From: CAWFGW01 sp963849955
GTDB lineage: Bacteria; Bacteroidota; Bacteroidia; Cytophagales; JAAEPT01
Reading direction: 5' to 3'
NCBI GenBank assembly: GCA_963849955.1
Contig: CAWKJU010000027.1
Location: 310,001 to 374,000, forward strand
DNA length: 64,000 nt
The translations under genes and the position numbers were made by a program. Of this stretch, positions 50,182-58,384 are shown piece after piece (positions within the stretch are counted from its first letter, which is position 1; every line of letters begins with the position of its first letter). The notes under the pieces are model-generated. The model ran no database searches, had not been told where the DNA came from, and worked only from the letters and a program-made list of their open reading frames with translations.

Positions 50182-50811
50182 ATGAATTTTAATAACACAT
50201 TTGTCTCTATGATATGGAATTCAGAAAATATTAAATATTTTGAAAATGAGCCAATTGGATTTATAAATAAACATTCTTTCCATTTGGAGGAAAAAAAAGT
50301 TAGTGTTGTTTATAAAAACAGCACTATATATAATCTTGAAGAGCATAAATATTTTGAGATTGGAGACTCAGTATATACCAAAAGAACATACGAATCTGAA
50401 GTGTTTCAAAATGAAAATGATAAAATTGAAAGGTTGTTGATTTATTTAGAATTCACGGGACACATTGCAGTAAAATATGTGAGTTTAGAAGGTTTTGAAC
50501 AAATTTATTTCTCACTAAATTCAGAATTTCCAGACGTAGATACTTTTTCAACTTTAGATGTCTTATACGATACATTTTTACGTCATCTTAACATAAACAA
50601 AAATACTTTTCAATATCCAATGACAGAATATTATTTAGAAATGTATAAAGAAATGGAAAAAGAACAAGAAGAAAATAGGGCAAATGACAGAGCTGCGGAA
50701 TCAGAACATAATTTTCAGTCTAGTAATTATTCAGGTGATAATAACAATACATTCTACAATGACAACCTGGATATGGATCAACAATCATCTGAATATTGGG
50801 AAAATATTTAA
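50182..50811 (+). CDS. Hypothetical protein, accessory region
   Basis: A 209-residue acidic protein with no signal peptide or membrane segment. I do not recognise a domain. The N-terminal 130 residues look like a compact alpha/beta domain; the C-terminal 50 residues are Asn/Asp/Glu-rich and low in complexity (NNNTFYNDNLDMDQQSSEYW). The low GC content and its lone position behind boundary element E1 suggest an acquired cassette gene. Confidence 0.65.
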   Translation: MNFNNTFVSMIWNSENIKYFENEPIGFINKHSFHLEEKKVSVVYKNSTIYNLEEHKYFEIGDSVYTKRTYESEVFQNENDKIERLLIYLEFTGHIAVKYVSLEGFEQIYFSLNSEFPDVDTFSTLDVLYDTFLRHLNINKNTFQYPMTEYYLEMYKEMEKEQEENRANDRAAESEHNFQSSNYSGDNNNTFYNDNLDMDQQSSEYWENI

Positions 50812-50934
50812 TGCCCTCATTTTTTTAAAAATAAAGTTGATAAATGGTTTCAAAACCGTAGTATTTATGCTGGTTTTTTGGATAACTAATGAAATAAATG
50901 ATTAACTGCTGAACAAACCAATATTGTGAATGAA

Positions 50935-51140
50935 TTACGGTTGGCAACAAGGTACATAAAATCATAGCGTGGTTCATTGGTTGGATGAGTCGGGTGTTTC
51001 ATGGTTTCGCGCCAATCCTGCGGATTGGTTCGTAGGGGTTGAAGAAATTACGAGCCAATCCTACGGATTGGCTTGGTGGTAAACCGAAACTTCTTTACTT
51101 TTAGCAACACTACGATTTATATACTCAGCGTTGGGCTCAA
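50935..51140. repeat. Inter-cassette element with duplicated hairpin
   Basis: This gap before the parB-like gene lacks the E-type core. It has two identical-arm hairpins in direct orientation, CCAATCC-TGC-GGATTGG (51012-51028) and CCAATCC-TAC-GGATTGG (51055-51071). Outside them are imperfect inverted ends, GGCAACAAGGTACATAAAATC on the left and GATTTATATACTCAGCGTTGGGC on the right. The right end, GTTGGGC, fits the integron core consensus GTTRRRY, although this may be chance. Confidence 0.55.
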
Positions 51141-51161
51141 TTTAATTGCAAATAGAAAAAC

Positions 51162-52241
51162 ATGGAAAATCAAATAAAATTTATTGATAAAGAAATATCT
51201 TTTGATAACCTTTATTTAGATCCGAATAATCTCCGTTTTGCTCATTTTGAATTTGGGGCAAAAAAAACTCCAAAAGAAAAAATTACTGACAAAGCCGTTC
51301 AAGAATCAAGCTTTGAAAAGTTAAAAAGCAGCGAGTTTCAAATTCGGAGTTTAAGAGACTCCATTCTTGAAGTTGGCTTTTTACCAGTCGATCGAATAGT
51401 GGTAGCTGCCATAAATGATAAGGACTATGTAGTTATTGAAGGGAATAGAAGATTAGCTGCATTAAAATGGGTAAAAGAGATGATAGACGAAGGTATTGTT
51501 GATAAATCTCTTTTAAGCTCTTTCTCGACAATTAAAGTCAGCGTTATAGATCCCGAAAGTGATAATGAAGTCAATCGCTTAAAAATTCAAGGAATTAGGC
51601 ATATATCGGAAATACGCCCTTGGGGAACATATCAAAAAGCAGTCTTAATAAAGACAATGATTGAAAATGAATCCTTGGATGCACAAGATGTTGCCAATGC
51701 AATTGGAAGTAGAACTCAAGAAGTAAACAGAGTTTACAAAGCCTATAAGCTTTGGGAACAAATGTCTGAAGATCCTGACTATGGGGAATTTGCTGAAACC
51801 AATAAAATCACTTTCTTCTATGAATTAGTTGGTCGGGTACCACTTCGAAATTATTTTGGATATAATGACCAAACAATGGTATTTGAAAATGAAGACGAAT
51901 ACCAAAATTTTTACAAATGGATAATAGAAGACCCAGAAAATGGGAATGTCCAAAAAATACCAAGCTCCTCAAATGTTCGGGATCTTACAAAGATCATATC
52001 TAGTGATGATGCCTTAGATGCATTTAAGCAGGAAACAACTTCCCTAGAAAGTGCACTAGCAATTGTTATGAAATATCAATCATTCGATTGGAGGAAAGAG
52101 GTAAAACAAGCCAAGGAAGTTCTTACCAAATTACCAATGGATGAGCTAGAAAATTTTCAATCTGAAGATAGAATTAGCCTAATGGATCTTAGAGAAATTA
52201 TTGAGAAAAGATTAGCCCAGTATGACAGAATCAAAATTTAA
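51162..52241 (+). CDS. ParB/Srx-like N-terminal domain protein, first gene of a two-gene unit
   Basis: A 359-residue protein. Residues about 13-105 form a ParB/sulfiredoxin-like domain: DNLYLDPNNLRFA, a middle part LRDSILEVGFLPVDRIVV and the nucleotide-binding box VIEGNRRLAALKW (residues 92-103). A helix-turn-helix-like stretch follows (LDAQDVANAIGSRTQEVNRVYKAYKLW, about 165-191). The rest is helical. It overlaps the next gene, an Mrr-like nuclease, by 20 bp in another frame. The pair is not a chromosome-segregation locus, since there is no parA. A DNA-recognition role for the nuclease partner is inferred. Confidence 0.78.
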   Translation: MENQIKFIDKEISFDNLYLDPNNLRFAHFEFGAKKTPKEKITDKAVQESSFEKLKSSEFQIRSLRDSILEVGFLPVDRIVVAAINDKDYVVIEGNRRLAALKWVKEMIDEGIVDKSLLSSFSTIKVSVIDPESDNEVNRLKIQGIRHISEIRPWGTYQKAVLIKTMIENESLDAQDVANAIGSRTQEVNRVYKAYKLWEQMSEDPDYGEFAETNKITFFYELVGRVPLRNYFGYNDQTMVFENEDEYQNFYKWIIEDPENGNVQKIPSSSNVRDLTKIISSDDALDAFKQETTSLESALAIVMKYQSFDWRKEVKQAKEVLTKLPMDELENFQSEDRISLMDLREIIEKRLAQYDRIKI

Positions 52242-53082
52242 GATTGCTTCTAGCGTCATTTCTGAAAAAATAATTCTCTCAACACCAAACTATGATAGGT
52301 TAGATATATTCGATCAAATTGAAAAATATGAATCTGTCGAAAACGAGTTCTTTGGGGAAGCTAACTATCCTAAAATTGCAAGACTTGTTAAAAGAAAGTT
52401 GAATACGTATATAAAGTATAGAGAGTCAAAGAAATCGATTTGCAAGTTTGAGTTTTCAAAAACGGATGAATTCTCATTGGTCAGCATAGTAAAGCGTGAT
52501 AAAAGATTTAATGCATATACTGACTTCTACTATAAGTTAATATCCCTTGACAATTTATTATTTGAAAAGTTTTCCGCAAAATATGTAGAACTTCTTATGT
52601 GTGATTTTTCCATTGTATCCAGAGCTTCAGCTGATGGAGGTATTGATTTTATGGGAAAAGGAAACTTTCAAAAGCTTCTTAATTTAAAGGGAGAAGAATT
52701 AAAATTAAAATCCAAGGAATTCCTTTTTCGGGTAATCGGTCAATCAAAAAGATATTCCAAAAAAAATAAAATTGGAACCAAAGAAATACGAGAGTTTCTA
52801 GGAAGTGTTAAGATTCTACAGGAAGCATTAAATCCTGGCAAAGTATCAGCCTGGCTAGGTGAAACTTCAGTTCTAAATGAAATCAGATTGGCAGATCCTT
52901 TTCTCTATCTATTTATAACAACAAGCTATTTTTCTGCGGACTCTATTTTGTTGTCAGATAAATTAGGAATCTACACCATAGATATTGATGATATAATTTT
53001 TGACCTCATAACTCATGATATTGGTATGAAGAATAATGAATTTAATGCTATGAAATTTGAAAATTGGATAAATAAAAACTAA
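52222..53082 (+). CDS. Mrr-like restriction endonuclease, second gene of the ParB-like pair
   Basis: A 286-residue protein. The Mrr-type PD-(D/E)XK core is visible: a helix FEKFSAKYVELLMCDF (residues 115-129), SADGGIDFMG with the catalytic Asp142, and IGQSKRYSKKNKIGTKEIREFLGSV with the Q-x-K motif (Gln174, Lys176). This matches the DGG(I/V)D...QxKR...EI.EF.G pattern of type IV restriction and related nucleases. The N-terminal 110 residues are specific to this protein and unrecognised. The 20-bp overlap ties it to the ParB-like gene. No methyltransferase is nearby. Confidence 0.8.
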   Translation: MTESKFKIASSVISEKIILSTPNYDRLDIFDQIEKYESVENEFFGEANYPKIARLVKRKLNTYIKYRESKKSICKFEFSKTDEFSLVSIVKRDKRFNAYTDFYYKLISLDNLLFEKFSAKYVELLMCDFSIVSRASADGGIDFMGKGNFQKLLNLKGEELKLKSKEFLFRVIGQSKRYSKKNKIGTKEIREFLGSVKILQEALNPGKVSAWLGETSVLNEIRLADPFLYLFITTSYFSADSILLSDKLGIYTIDIDDIIFDLITHDIGMKNNEFNAMKFENWINKN

Positions 53083-53340
53083 GCCAAACAATTAGGATCC
53101 AAAATCTATAGGCGCAGAGCCTGTTCCGGTTTTAAACGGAAGCGCTCCCATGATTTTATCCTCAGTGTTGCACTGAGCCGCATTGCCACTGCTGTGTGTT
53201 TTCAACCTTCTAATTGCGCTCGCTGCGCCAGCAAAACGAGTGCAACTGTAAGCCTAGCTTTTCCAGCATAACTCAAAAAAACCACTACATCATTTTTAAT
53301 CACACCAAAGCTCATCGCGCTGCCCCACCGCTCTCAAGCT

Positions 53341-53460
53341 TTATGCTTTTGACTTCCTATTGGTCGGATAAATGACTTGTTGCTCCTTAAATTGACCAAT
53401 TTCTTCTCTGAGTGTCTGATTGATGTTTTGAATTAGGTCGTTTTGAAATTTCATAATTTC
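53341..53460 (-). pseudogene. 5'-truncated copy of the 67-residue protein gene
   Basis: Translated on the minus strand, the segment gives EIMKFQNDLIQNINQTLREE and on to YPTNRKSKA plus stop, closely matching residues from about 29 to the end of the intact gene at 54803-55006. The 5' part is missing and replaced by the start of boundary element E2 (after CATAATTTCAAACAG). The rest of 53083-53340 has GC-rich repeat sequence (GCCAGCAAAACG, GCTGCCCCACCGCTC) also found near 54690-54800, but no gene. Confidence 0.8.
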
Positions 53461-53510
53461 AAACAGTTATTACCTGATGATTACACGTATAATCAACAGA
53501 TAACTTTTTT

Positions 53511-53627
53511 ACTGCTCTATAATAAAGTGTTGTATCAGCTTTTAAATTAAGATTTTGTGTTACTTTAGAGAAAAATCATATCATCAGGATATGTGGACAT
53601 GTTCACATATTTAATTGTTAGCCACAA
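53511..53627 (+). repeat. Cassette-boundary element, copy E2
   Basis: Contains TATAATAAAGTGT, TTAAGATTTTGTGTTACTTT and a 22-bp palindrome at 53589-53610 (arms ATATGTGGACA and TGTTCACATAT), then TTAATTGTTAGCC. The gene at 53645 starts about 25 bp after the tail. E1, E2 and E6 form one subfamily with a long shared upstream part. Confidence 0.82.
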
Positions 53628-53644
53628 ACTAATTTTTAAGAAAC

Positions 53645-54631
53645 ATGAGTAACAAATGGAAAGATAAATTGCTTTCATCCAGTTTACCTCTTGAATTTGA
53701 GGTTGCTAAAATACTTGCTAAGCAAAAATTTTCTGTAAGCTTTGATTATACATATCAAAGACTAGATGATAGCTTACAAAAAGATTTTTCTATAGATATT
53801 TCATCTCTTGCTTATTATCCTTTTAATGCTGATCACATTGAAACCAACGGTCACTTCCTCGTTGAATGTAAATACAGAAATGAAAATATTAATTGGTTAT
53901 TTCTGCCCGATATCAACTCAGATGATTTTGCTGAATTTTCTACACGTGGCACTTTAAAATATCTTGATGAATTCACTGAATCTCATTCTGAGTACAAACC
54001 AAATATCGAAATGGACCTATGTCTAAAGGGAGTAGAAATAAATAATTCTACAGGAGATGTACATGACAAAGGAATAGTACATGGTATTAATCAACTTTTA
54101 TATGGTTTACCTATTTCCCTTAAAAACGCAATAACAGATGGGTTATCAAGTAATCTTAATGAAGTCTATCCTCACTTTATTTGCCCCATTTTAGTGACTA
54201 ATGCCAATCTATATGTTGCTCATAAGTCATTAGATATTAACAAAGTAAAATCAGCGGATAAAATTGAAGAGATAGGTTATAATGTACCATATTTAAGTTT
54301 TTACAATACTCTTCCTGAAAGTTTCAACACTCATTGCAAGAACCTATTTTCAGATTTACACAAAACATACTCAAACCGATATTCACATTACAAGAAACTA
54401 AGGAGTAATGTTTTATCTTCATTATCTGACAAAAATGACACTCGCAGCATTGAAGAAAAAATCAGTGAAATACCAAGCCAACCAAATTTGTTAATGTCTT
54501 CTTTGGCTAACGGTTTTGGTACAGATTTTTTTAAAGAAATAATTATTTGTAATGTAGACTCTTTCGACAACTTAATTCAACTCTGTAAATCAGAAATTGA
54601 AAAGACTTCTAAAACTCAAAAAAAGATTTGA
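53645..54631 (+). CDS. Orphan PD-(D/E)XK-like nuclease
   Basis: A 328-residue protein. The N-terminal part fits a PD-(D/E)XK fold: a helix with acidic residues (PLEFEVAKILAKQKFSV), a strand with DFSIDISSLAY (Asp51) and HFLVECKYRN with the E-x-K pair (Glu74, Lys76). The remaining 240 residues are unrecognised. It stands alone behind boundary element E2, with no methyltransferase. A role in restriction of foreign DNA is plausible by context with the nuclease pair 0.6 kb upstream, but the substrate is unknown. Confidence 0.7.
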   Translation: MSNKWKDKLLSSSLPLEFEVAKILAKQKFSVSFDYTYQRLDDSLQKDFSIDISSLAYYPFNADHIETNGHFLVECKYRNENINWLFLPDINSDDFAEFSTRGTLKYLDEFTESHSEYKPNIEMDLCLKGVEINNSTGDVHDKGIVHGINQLLYGLPISLKNAITDGLSSNLNEVYPHFICPILVTNANLYVAHKSLDINKVKSADKIEEIGYNVPYLSFYNTLPESFNTHCKNLFSDLHKTYSNRYSHYKKLRSNVLSSLSDKNDTRSIEEKISEIPSQPNLLMSSLANGFGTDFFKEIIICNVDSFDNLIQLCKSEIEKTSKTQKKI

Positions 54632-54802
54632 AAAAGTGGCTAATCAAGTAGTCCAATCTGAGTGGAATTACCCCCTTTAGCGTGTTACGCCAGCAAAACG
54701 CATGCAACTGTAAACCCAGCTTTTAGTATCATTCATAACAACCAACAACCTCATTTTTTAATAATACCAAAGCTCAGCGCGCTGCCCCACCGCTCAGAAG
54801 CT

Positions 54803-55006
54803 TTATGCTTTCGACTTTCTTCTGGTCGGGTACATGACTTGTTGCTCCTTGAATTGACCAATTTCTTCTTTGAGTGTTTGATTAATATTTTGAATCAAAT
54901 CGTTTTGGTACTTCATGATTCCCAATAAATCATGCATTGCATTCAAATTTTCTAATTGTTTGTAGACTATTTCTTCTAAATCGGCTTTGGTATATTTTCT
55001 ACTCAT
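54803..55006 (-). CDS. Small helical protein, intact copy of a repeated gene
   Basis: A 67-residue charged protein that is nearly all helix (MSRKYTKADLEEIVYKQLEN, then DLIQNINQTLKEEIGQFKEQ) and ends in a basic tail. No known domain is recognised. Truncated copies lie at 53341-53460 and 61549-61603. It is divergent from an XRE regulator gene, with an operator-like palindrome in between, so it may be regulated by it. It is one of the few minus-strand genes in the accessory region. Confidence 0.7.
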   Translation of the reverse strand: MSRKYTKADLEEIVYKQLENLNAMHDLLGIMKYQNDLIQNINQTLKEEIGQFKEQQVMYPTRRKSKA

Positions 55007-55055
55007 TATTCTAAAGTTTTGATGGATAAAAGAACAAGTAAAATGTAAAACATAA

Positions 55056-55069
55056 TTACATTAATGTAA
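55056..55069. promoter_or_regulatory. Candidate operator in the XRE divergent region
   Basis: TTACATTAATGTAA is a perfect 14-bp palindrome (TTACAT-TA-ATGTAA). Related half sites (TGTAAAAC, TTACATTTTGTACA) and a wider inverted pair (GCATTTATG/CATAAATGC) lie in the same 148-bp divergent gap. It is the likely binding site of the XRE protein. Confidence 0.6.
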
Positions 55070-55154
55070 AATAAAAATGCATTTATGATTATCATTAATG
55101 AAAACCAATTTTTCATAAGTGCATAAATGCGTTACATTTTGTACATTCGAAGCG

Positions 55155-55367
55155 ATGGATAACAAGCTCAACAGAATTAAAGAGGTTTTGGTAAGGCAAG
55201 GTGTTAGTCAAAAAGATTTGGCAGCCCAACTTGAAAAAAACGAACACACCATTTCTAACTGGTGTATCAATAAATCACAACCTCATTTAAAGGAACTATA
55301 TAAAATTGCGGAAATCTTAAAAGTAGATGTTTGCGACTTACTCGTTTCTTTAAAAGATAGAACTTAA
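55155..55367 (+). CDS. XRE-family helix-turn-helix regulator
   Basis: About 70 residues from the ATG at 55155 (MDNKLNRIKEVL); an in-frame start at 55119 would cover the promoter palindromes. The HTH is GVSQKDLAAQLEKNEHTISNWCINKSQPHLKELYKIAEIL, filling most of the protein. It has no ligand-binding domain. It is divergent from the 67-residue protein and probably represses both genes. Confidence 0.85.
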   Translation: MDNKLNRIKEVLVRQGVSQKDLAAQLEKNEHTISNWCINKSQPHLKELYKIAEILKVDVCDLLVSLKDRT

Positions 55368-55494
55368 ATAGGTAGGATTTACGGTAGCATAGCACATAGA
55401 ATTGATTTATTTCTTTTTCAGTGTATCTAACTCCTAGCAAGGAGACCATCTTTAATAACAATACTCTCCCCTACTAAATTCATCCATGATCAGT

Positions 55495-55573
55495 TGTAAA
55501 TAAAGATTTTGTGTTACTTTAGAGGAAAATTATAAGTTGGATATGTAGGCATGTCTAGATATTCAACTGTTAG
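55495..55573 (+). repeat. Cassette-boundary element, copy E3
   Basis: Contains ATAAAGATTTTGTGTTACTT and the inverted pair AGTTGGATAT (55535) and ATATTCAACT (ending 55568) around AGGCATGTCT, then GTTAG. It shares its upstream ACTCTCCCCTACTAAATT with E4 only, so E3 and E4 form a second subfamily. Confidence 0.8.
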
Positions 55574-55641
55574 AAAACATACTAATTAATATAAACTTCA
55601 TCAAACAGTAATTTGTCAACTAAATAATTCACTTTAGGTTA

Positions 55642-56598
55642 ATGAAAAAATTAATTATAATCACCTCAATCGTTTTCTTAAACTTAAGTGCAAAATCGCA
55701 GATTGTTTCTATTCCAGATACGAATTTCCTAGAAAATCTTATAAGTTGGGGTTGGGATACAAATAAAGATGGACAGATACAAATTGACGAGGCCAAGGCA
55801 GTAACGAATTTATTAATAACAAATCCTAAGGTTAAAGATTTGACTGGAATTGAAGCTTTTTCAAACTTACTAAGTTTGGATTGCAGTGGTGCATTAATTA
55901 GCACATTAAATCTCAGGAAAAACTCAAAATTGACAGGACTTATCTGCGACAACAACATACTTGACAGCATTGACATTACTCAAAACTTTAATTTAAAAAC
56001 GTTATGGTGCCCAAGTAATCGATTAAAAAGCTTAAACCTTACCAATAACACAGAATTAACTACTTTGGAATGTTCCTTCAATCAAATCACTCAATTGAAA
56101 CTAAATAATAACACAAAGCTGACAAGTCTAAATTGTTCAATGAATCAACTTACAGAACTTAATATTAGCAATAATACCTTGCTGACAGGGTTGTCCTGTA
56201 ATAACAATTACCTTATTGAATTGAATGTGAGATACAATCTATTATTAAACTATATACATTGTCAGAACAATCTTATAGAAACCTTAGACGTAAGCATGGA
56301 CACTGTTTTAACTTACCTAAATAGCGAAGGGAATCCACTTCTTTCACAAATATGTATTAATAAAAAACAGTTTGAAAAATTAGGAGATACAAGATCTTGG
56401 AGAAAAGATGACACCGCACAATGGAATACTACTTGTGGCGTAGTAACAGGAATAAAAGAGGAAACTATGCCATCAACAGCAAAAACTTTAGTGAGGATTG
56501 TAAATTCTTTAGGACAATTCATTGAGCCAGATCAAGCAATTAACGGGGTGTTTATCTATCAATATAGTGACGGAAGTACAAGTAAAATAGCTAAGTGA
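55642..56598 (+). CDS. Secreted cysteine-containing leucine-rich-repeat protein with type IX-like tail
   Basis: A 318-residue protein with a signal peptide (MKKLIIITSIVFLNLSAKSQ), an EF-hand-like DTNKDGQIQIDEA (residues about 39-51), then at least seven ~21-residue repeats of the form L..L.C..N.L..L.L..NT.L (for example LTSLNCSMNQLTELNISNNT). The C-terminus VRIVNSLGQFIEPDQAINGVF, then YSDGSTSKIAK, is a short form of the type IX secretion sorting domain. A cell-surface binding role is inferred. It is the cargo behind element E3. Confidence 0.82.
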   Translation: MKKLIIITSIVFLNLSAKSQIVSIPDTNFLENLISWGWDTNKDGQIQIDEAKAVTNLLITNPKVKDLTGIEAFSNLLSLDCSGALISTLNLRKNSKLTGLICDNNILDSIDITQNFNLKTLWCPSNRLKSLNLTNNTELTTLECSFNQITQLKLNNNTKLTSLNCSMNQLTELNISNNTLLTGLSCNNNYLIELNVRYNLLLNYIHCQNNLIETLDVSMDTVLTYLNSEGNPLLSQICINKKQFEKLGDTRSWRKDDTAQWNTTCGVVTGIKEETMPSTAKTLVRIVNSLGQFIEPDQAINGVFIYQYSDGSTSKIAK

Positions 56599-56770
56599 AA
56601 GTTATATCGATACAAAAAAACCTAACTGCCTTAAATTTAGCTTTTCCAGCGTAACTTATGCCTCACAATAATCAGAAGTCAGTGACTTCAATAATCAACT
56701 CTATCATCATCAACCCTTTTTCCAAACCCTAAACTCTCCCCTACTAAATTAACCCATCATCGGTTGTCAA

Positions 56771-56848
56771 TAAAGATTTTGTGTTACTTTAGGGGAAGTC
56801 TATATATATGCCGGATATAAGGACATGTCCACATATTAAACTGTTTCC
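56771..56848 (+). repeat. Cassette-boundary element, copy E4
   Basis: Contains AATAAAGATTTTGTGTTACT and a 22-bp palindrome at 56816-56837 (arms ATATAAGGACA and TGTCCACATAT), then TAAACTGTTTCC. The REP hairpin and transposase gene start directly after it. The preceding 56599-56770 contains ACCTAACTGCC and a GCTTTTCCAGCGTAAC block also seen at 53260, but no gene. Confidence 0.8.
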
Positions 56849-56850
56849 TC

Positions 56851-56886
56851 CGCTTAGAGTCACTCGCCAGAGGACTCTGAGCAGCT
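56851..56886. repeat. REP hairpin, left copy
   Basis: CCGCTTAGAGTC pairs with GACTCTGAGCAG around ACTCGCCAGAG. The core 56857-56879 is the inverted complement (21/23) of the core at 57529-57551 on the other side of the transposase gene. Confidence 0.82.
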
Positions 56887-56959
56887 AGGCATCTTGTAAT
56901 AACCAACTTAGAATTTACAGAAAAGTCAGTATTTTTAAAAAAAGCAAACATTTTTAGAT

Positions 56960-57523
56960 ATGCCAACACATAGCATTCATGAACAGAAAGGAGCATTTTA
57001 TTTCACTACTTTTACGTGTCATAACTGGCTCCCACTCTTAGAAGAATCAAAGTTGTATAACTATTTGCCAAGTTGGTTTAATTATCTAAGTAAAAAAGGA
57101 ATAAAAGTTAATGGGTATGTAGCCATGCCTAATCATTTACATTCTGTGTTTTATGTAGAAGAAAATAGTAAAGGACTAAACCATGAAATAGGTGAAGGAA
57201 AAAGGTTTATGGCTTATGAAATTGTAAAAAGATTAAAACTACAAAGTAAACATGAGTTACTAACAATATTAGCCGAAGGAGTACCGATAAAAGAGAAGGA
57301 AAAAGGTAAGAAGCATCAAGTATTTAAGTTATCATTTGATGGTAAATTGTTAGAAAGTCAAGAAGCCATATTAAACGTGTTAGATTATATTCATCATAAC
57401 CCAGTAAGTGGAAGATGGCAGTTGGTAGAAGACTTTGTTACTTACCCCTATTCGAGTGCAGCGTTTTATGAATTAGGCATTGAAAATGATGTGCAAATTT
57501 ACGATTATAGGCAGTGGTTTTAA
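56960..57523 (+). CDS. REP-associated tyrosine transposase (RAYT, Y1/Transposase_17)
   Basis: A 187-residue protein. The HUH motif is in VAMPNHLHSVFYV (residues about 54-66), and a late motif VLDYIHHNPVSGRWQ (about 143-157) carries the likely catalytic tyrosine. YPYSSAAFYELG follows as in this family. RAYTs act on REP palindromes, and the gene is flanked by inverted REP hairpins at 56851-56886 and 57529-57551. It appears full length and intact. Confidence 0.9.
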   Translation: MPTHSIHEQKGAFYFTTFTCHNWLPLLEESKLYNYLPSWFNYLSKKGIKVNGYVAMPNHLHSVFYVEENSKGLNHEIGEGKRFMAYEIVKRLKLQSKHELLTILAEGVPIKEKEKGKKHQVFKLSFDGKLLESQEAILNVLDYIHHNPVSGRWQLVEDFVTYPYSSAAFYELGIENDVQIYDYRQWF

Positions 57524-57528
57524 AAGTC

Positions 57529-57551
57529 AGAGTCCTCTATCGAGTGACTCT
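57529..57551. repeat. REP hairpin, right copy
   Basis: AGAGTCCTCT-ATCG-AGTGACTCT begins 6 bp after the transposase stop codon and is the inverted copy of the left REP. Together they delimit a possible REPIN-like or self-mobilising unit. Confidence 0.8.
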
Positions 57552-57564
57552 GAGCGGTGGGAAG

Positions 57565-57600
57565 CTGTATATGCACACCAGTGTGCATATCCAACTGTTA
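57565..57600 (+). repeat. Cassette-boundary element, core only (E4b)
   Basis: A perfect palindrome (arms ATATGCACAC and GTGTGCATAT, 57569-57590) followed by CCAACTGTTACC, i.e. the 3' part of an E element without the upstream AGATTTTGTG block. The upstream block may have been lost or displaced by the RAYT/REP insertion. The gene at 57626 starts about 25 bp later. Confidence 0.7.
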
Positions 57601-57625
57601 CCTGCAATAAAGAGAAAAATGTACC

Positions 57626-58216
57626 ATGAACTTTGGACAACAGCTTTTAGGTAAAATATTTCCTCCATATAGATTTTCACAAGAGAGGAAAATGGGACAG
57701 AAATTGTACTTGTCAATAATGAAAATACTTCCTTCAGAATTTGAGGAATTAAAAAATCAATCAGATTCATTAAGATTTAGTTCTCTAGCTCCTTGGGTAC
57801 TTTACCCAGATTTTCTTTTTTTAAGCATGGTTTTTCCTGGAGAAAGTTACAGTCAATTTAAAAAAAAGGGAAAGAATTATAAAATTCAGGGAATAAGTAT
57901 TTTCAATGTAAAAACAGACAAATTTGAGCCTATTGAACTATTAATAAAAGATAATACGCCTGTAGGATTAAAAATTGGCAATAATGATTTTAAATTATTT
58001 GATTTAAATTCAGATAGAATCAAACGGGAAAATATTAATTCAACCTCATTTGAATTTGAACCAGACGAATCAGACATATTGTGGGATCAATTATCAACCA
58101 ATATAAAGGAATCACTTCAAGAAAATTACTTTCAAGAAATTGAATTAAGCGGGCGAACATTTTTTCAAATTTTTGATCTGGAAGACGGAAATTGCATTGC
58201 CATTAATAAAAAGTAA
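57626..58216 (+). CDS. Hypothetical protein, cassette gene
   Basis: A 196-residue soluble protein, slightly acidic, with no signal peptide. I recognise no domain. It has a hydrophobic middle part (SSLAPWVLYPDFLFLSMVF) and an acidic C-terminal half. Single-gene cargo behind E4b. An immunity or toxin-partner role cannot be excluded, but nothing supports one. Confidence 0.62.
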   Translation: MNFGQQLLGKIFPPYRFSQERKMGQKLYLSIMKILPSEFEELKNQSDSLRFSSLAPWVLYPDFLFLSMVFPGESYSQFKKKGKNYKIQGISIFNVKTDKFEPIELLIKDNTPVGLKIGNNDFKLFDLNSDRIKRENINSTSFEFEPDESDILWDQLSTNIKESLQENYFQEIELSGRTFFQIFDLEDGNCIAINKK

Positions 58217-58249
58217 GAAGTTTTTTCCTTAGTTCATAATGCGAGTCCA

Positions 58250-58384
58250 ATGTCTACAAAAATGAAGATTAGCCTATCCGAATTCATTGAGCAAATAAAT
58301 AATGGTAGCTTTGATAAAGAAGCTCATTTAAATGAGAGATATGAAAAAAGCATACAATCGAATAGACGGTCCCGACTAAATTAG
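58250..58384 (+). pseudogene. Truncated open frame cut by the 207-bp direct repeat
   Basis: The frame reads MSTKMKISLSEFIEQINNGS, then FDKEAHLNERYEKS, before entering the repeat at 58347, which supplies the stop. The first 33 residues look like the start of a real gene and the rest is repeat sequence, so this is probably a gene remnant. Function unknown. Confidence 0.5.

Noticed and set aside
51162..52241. Chromosome- or plasmid-partition ParB
   Set aside because: There is no parA and no parS-like site, and the gene overlaps an Mrr-like nuclease gene; the domain is more general than partition.
54662..54928. An 88-codon open frame on the + strand
   Set aside because: It is the antisense of the 67-residue gene and of repeated noncoding sequence shared with 53190-53340.
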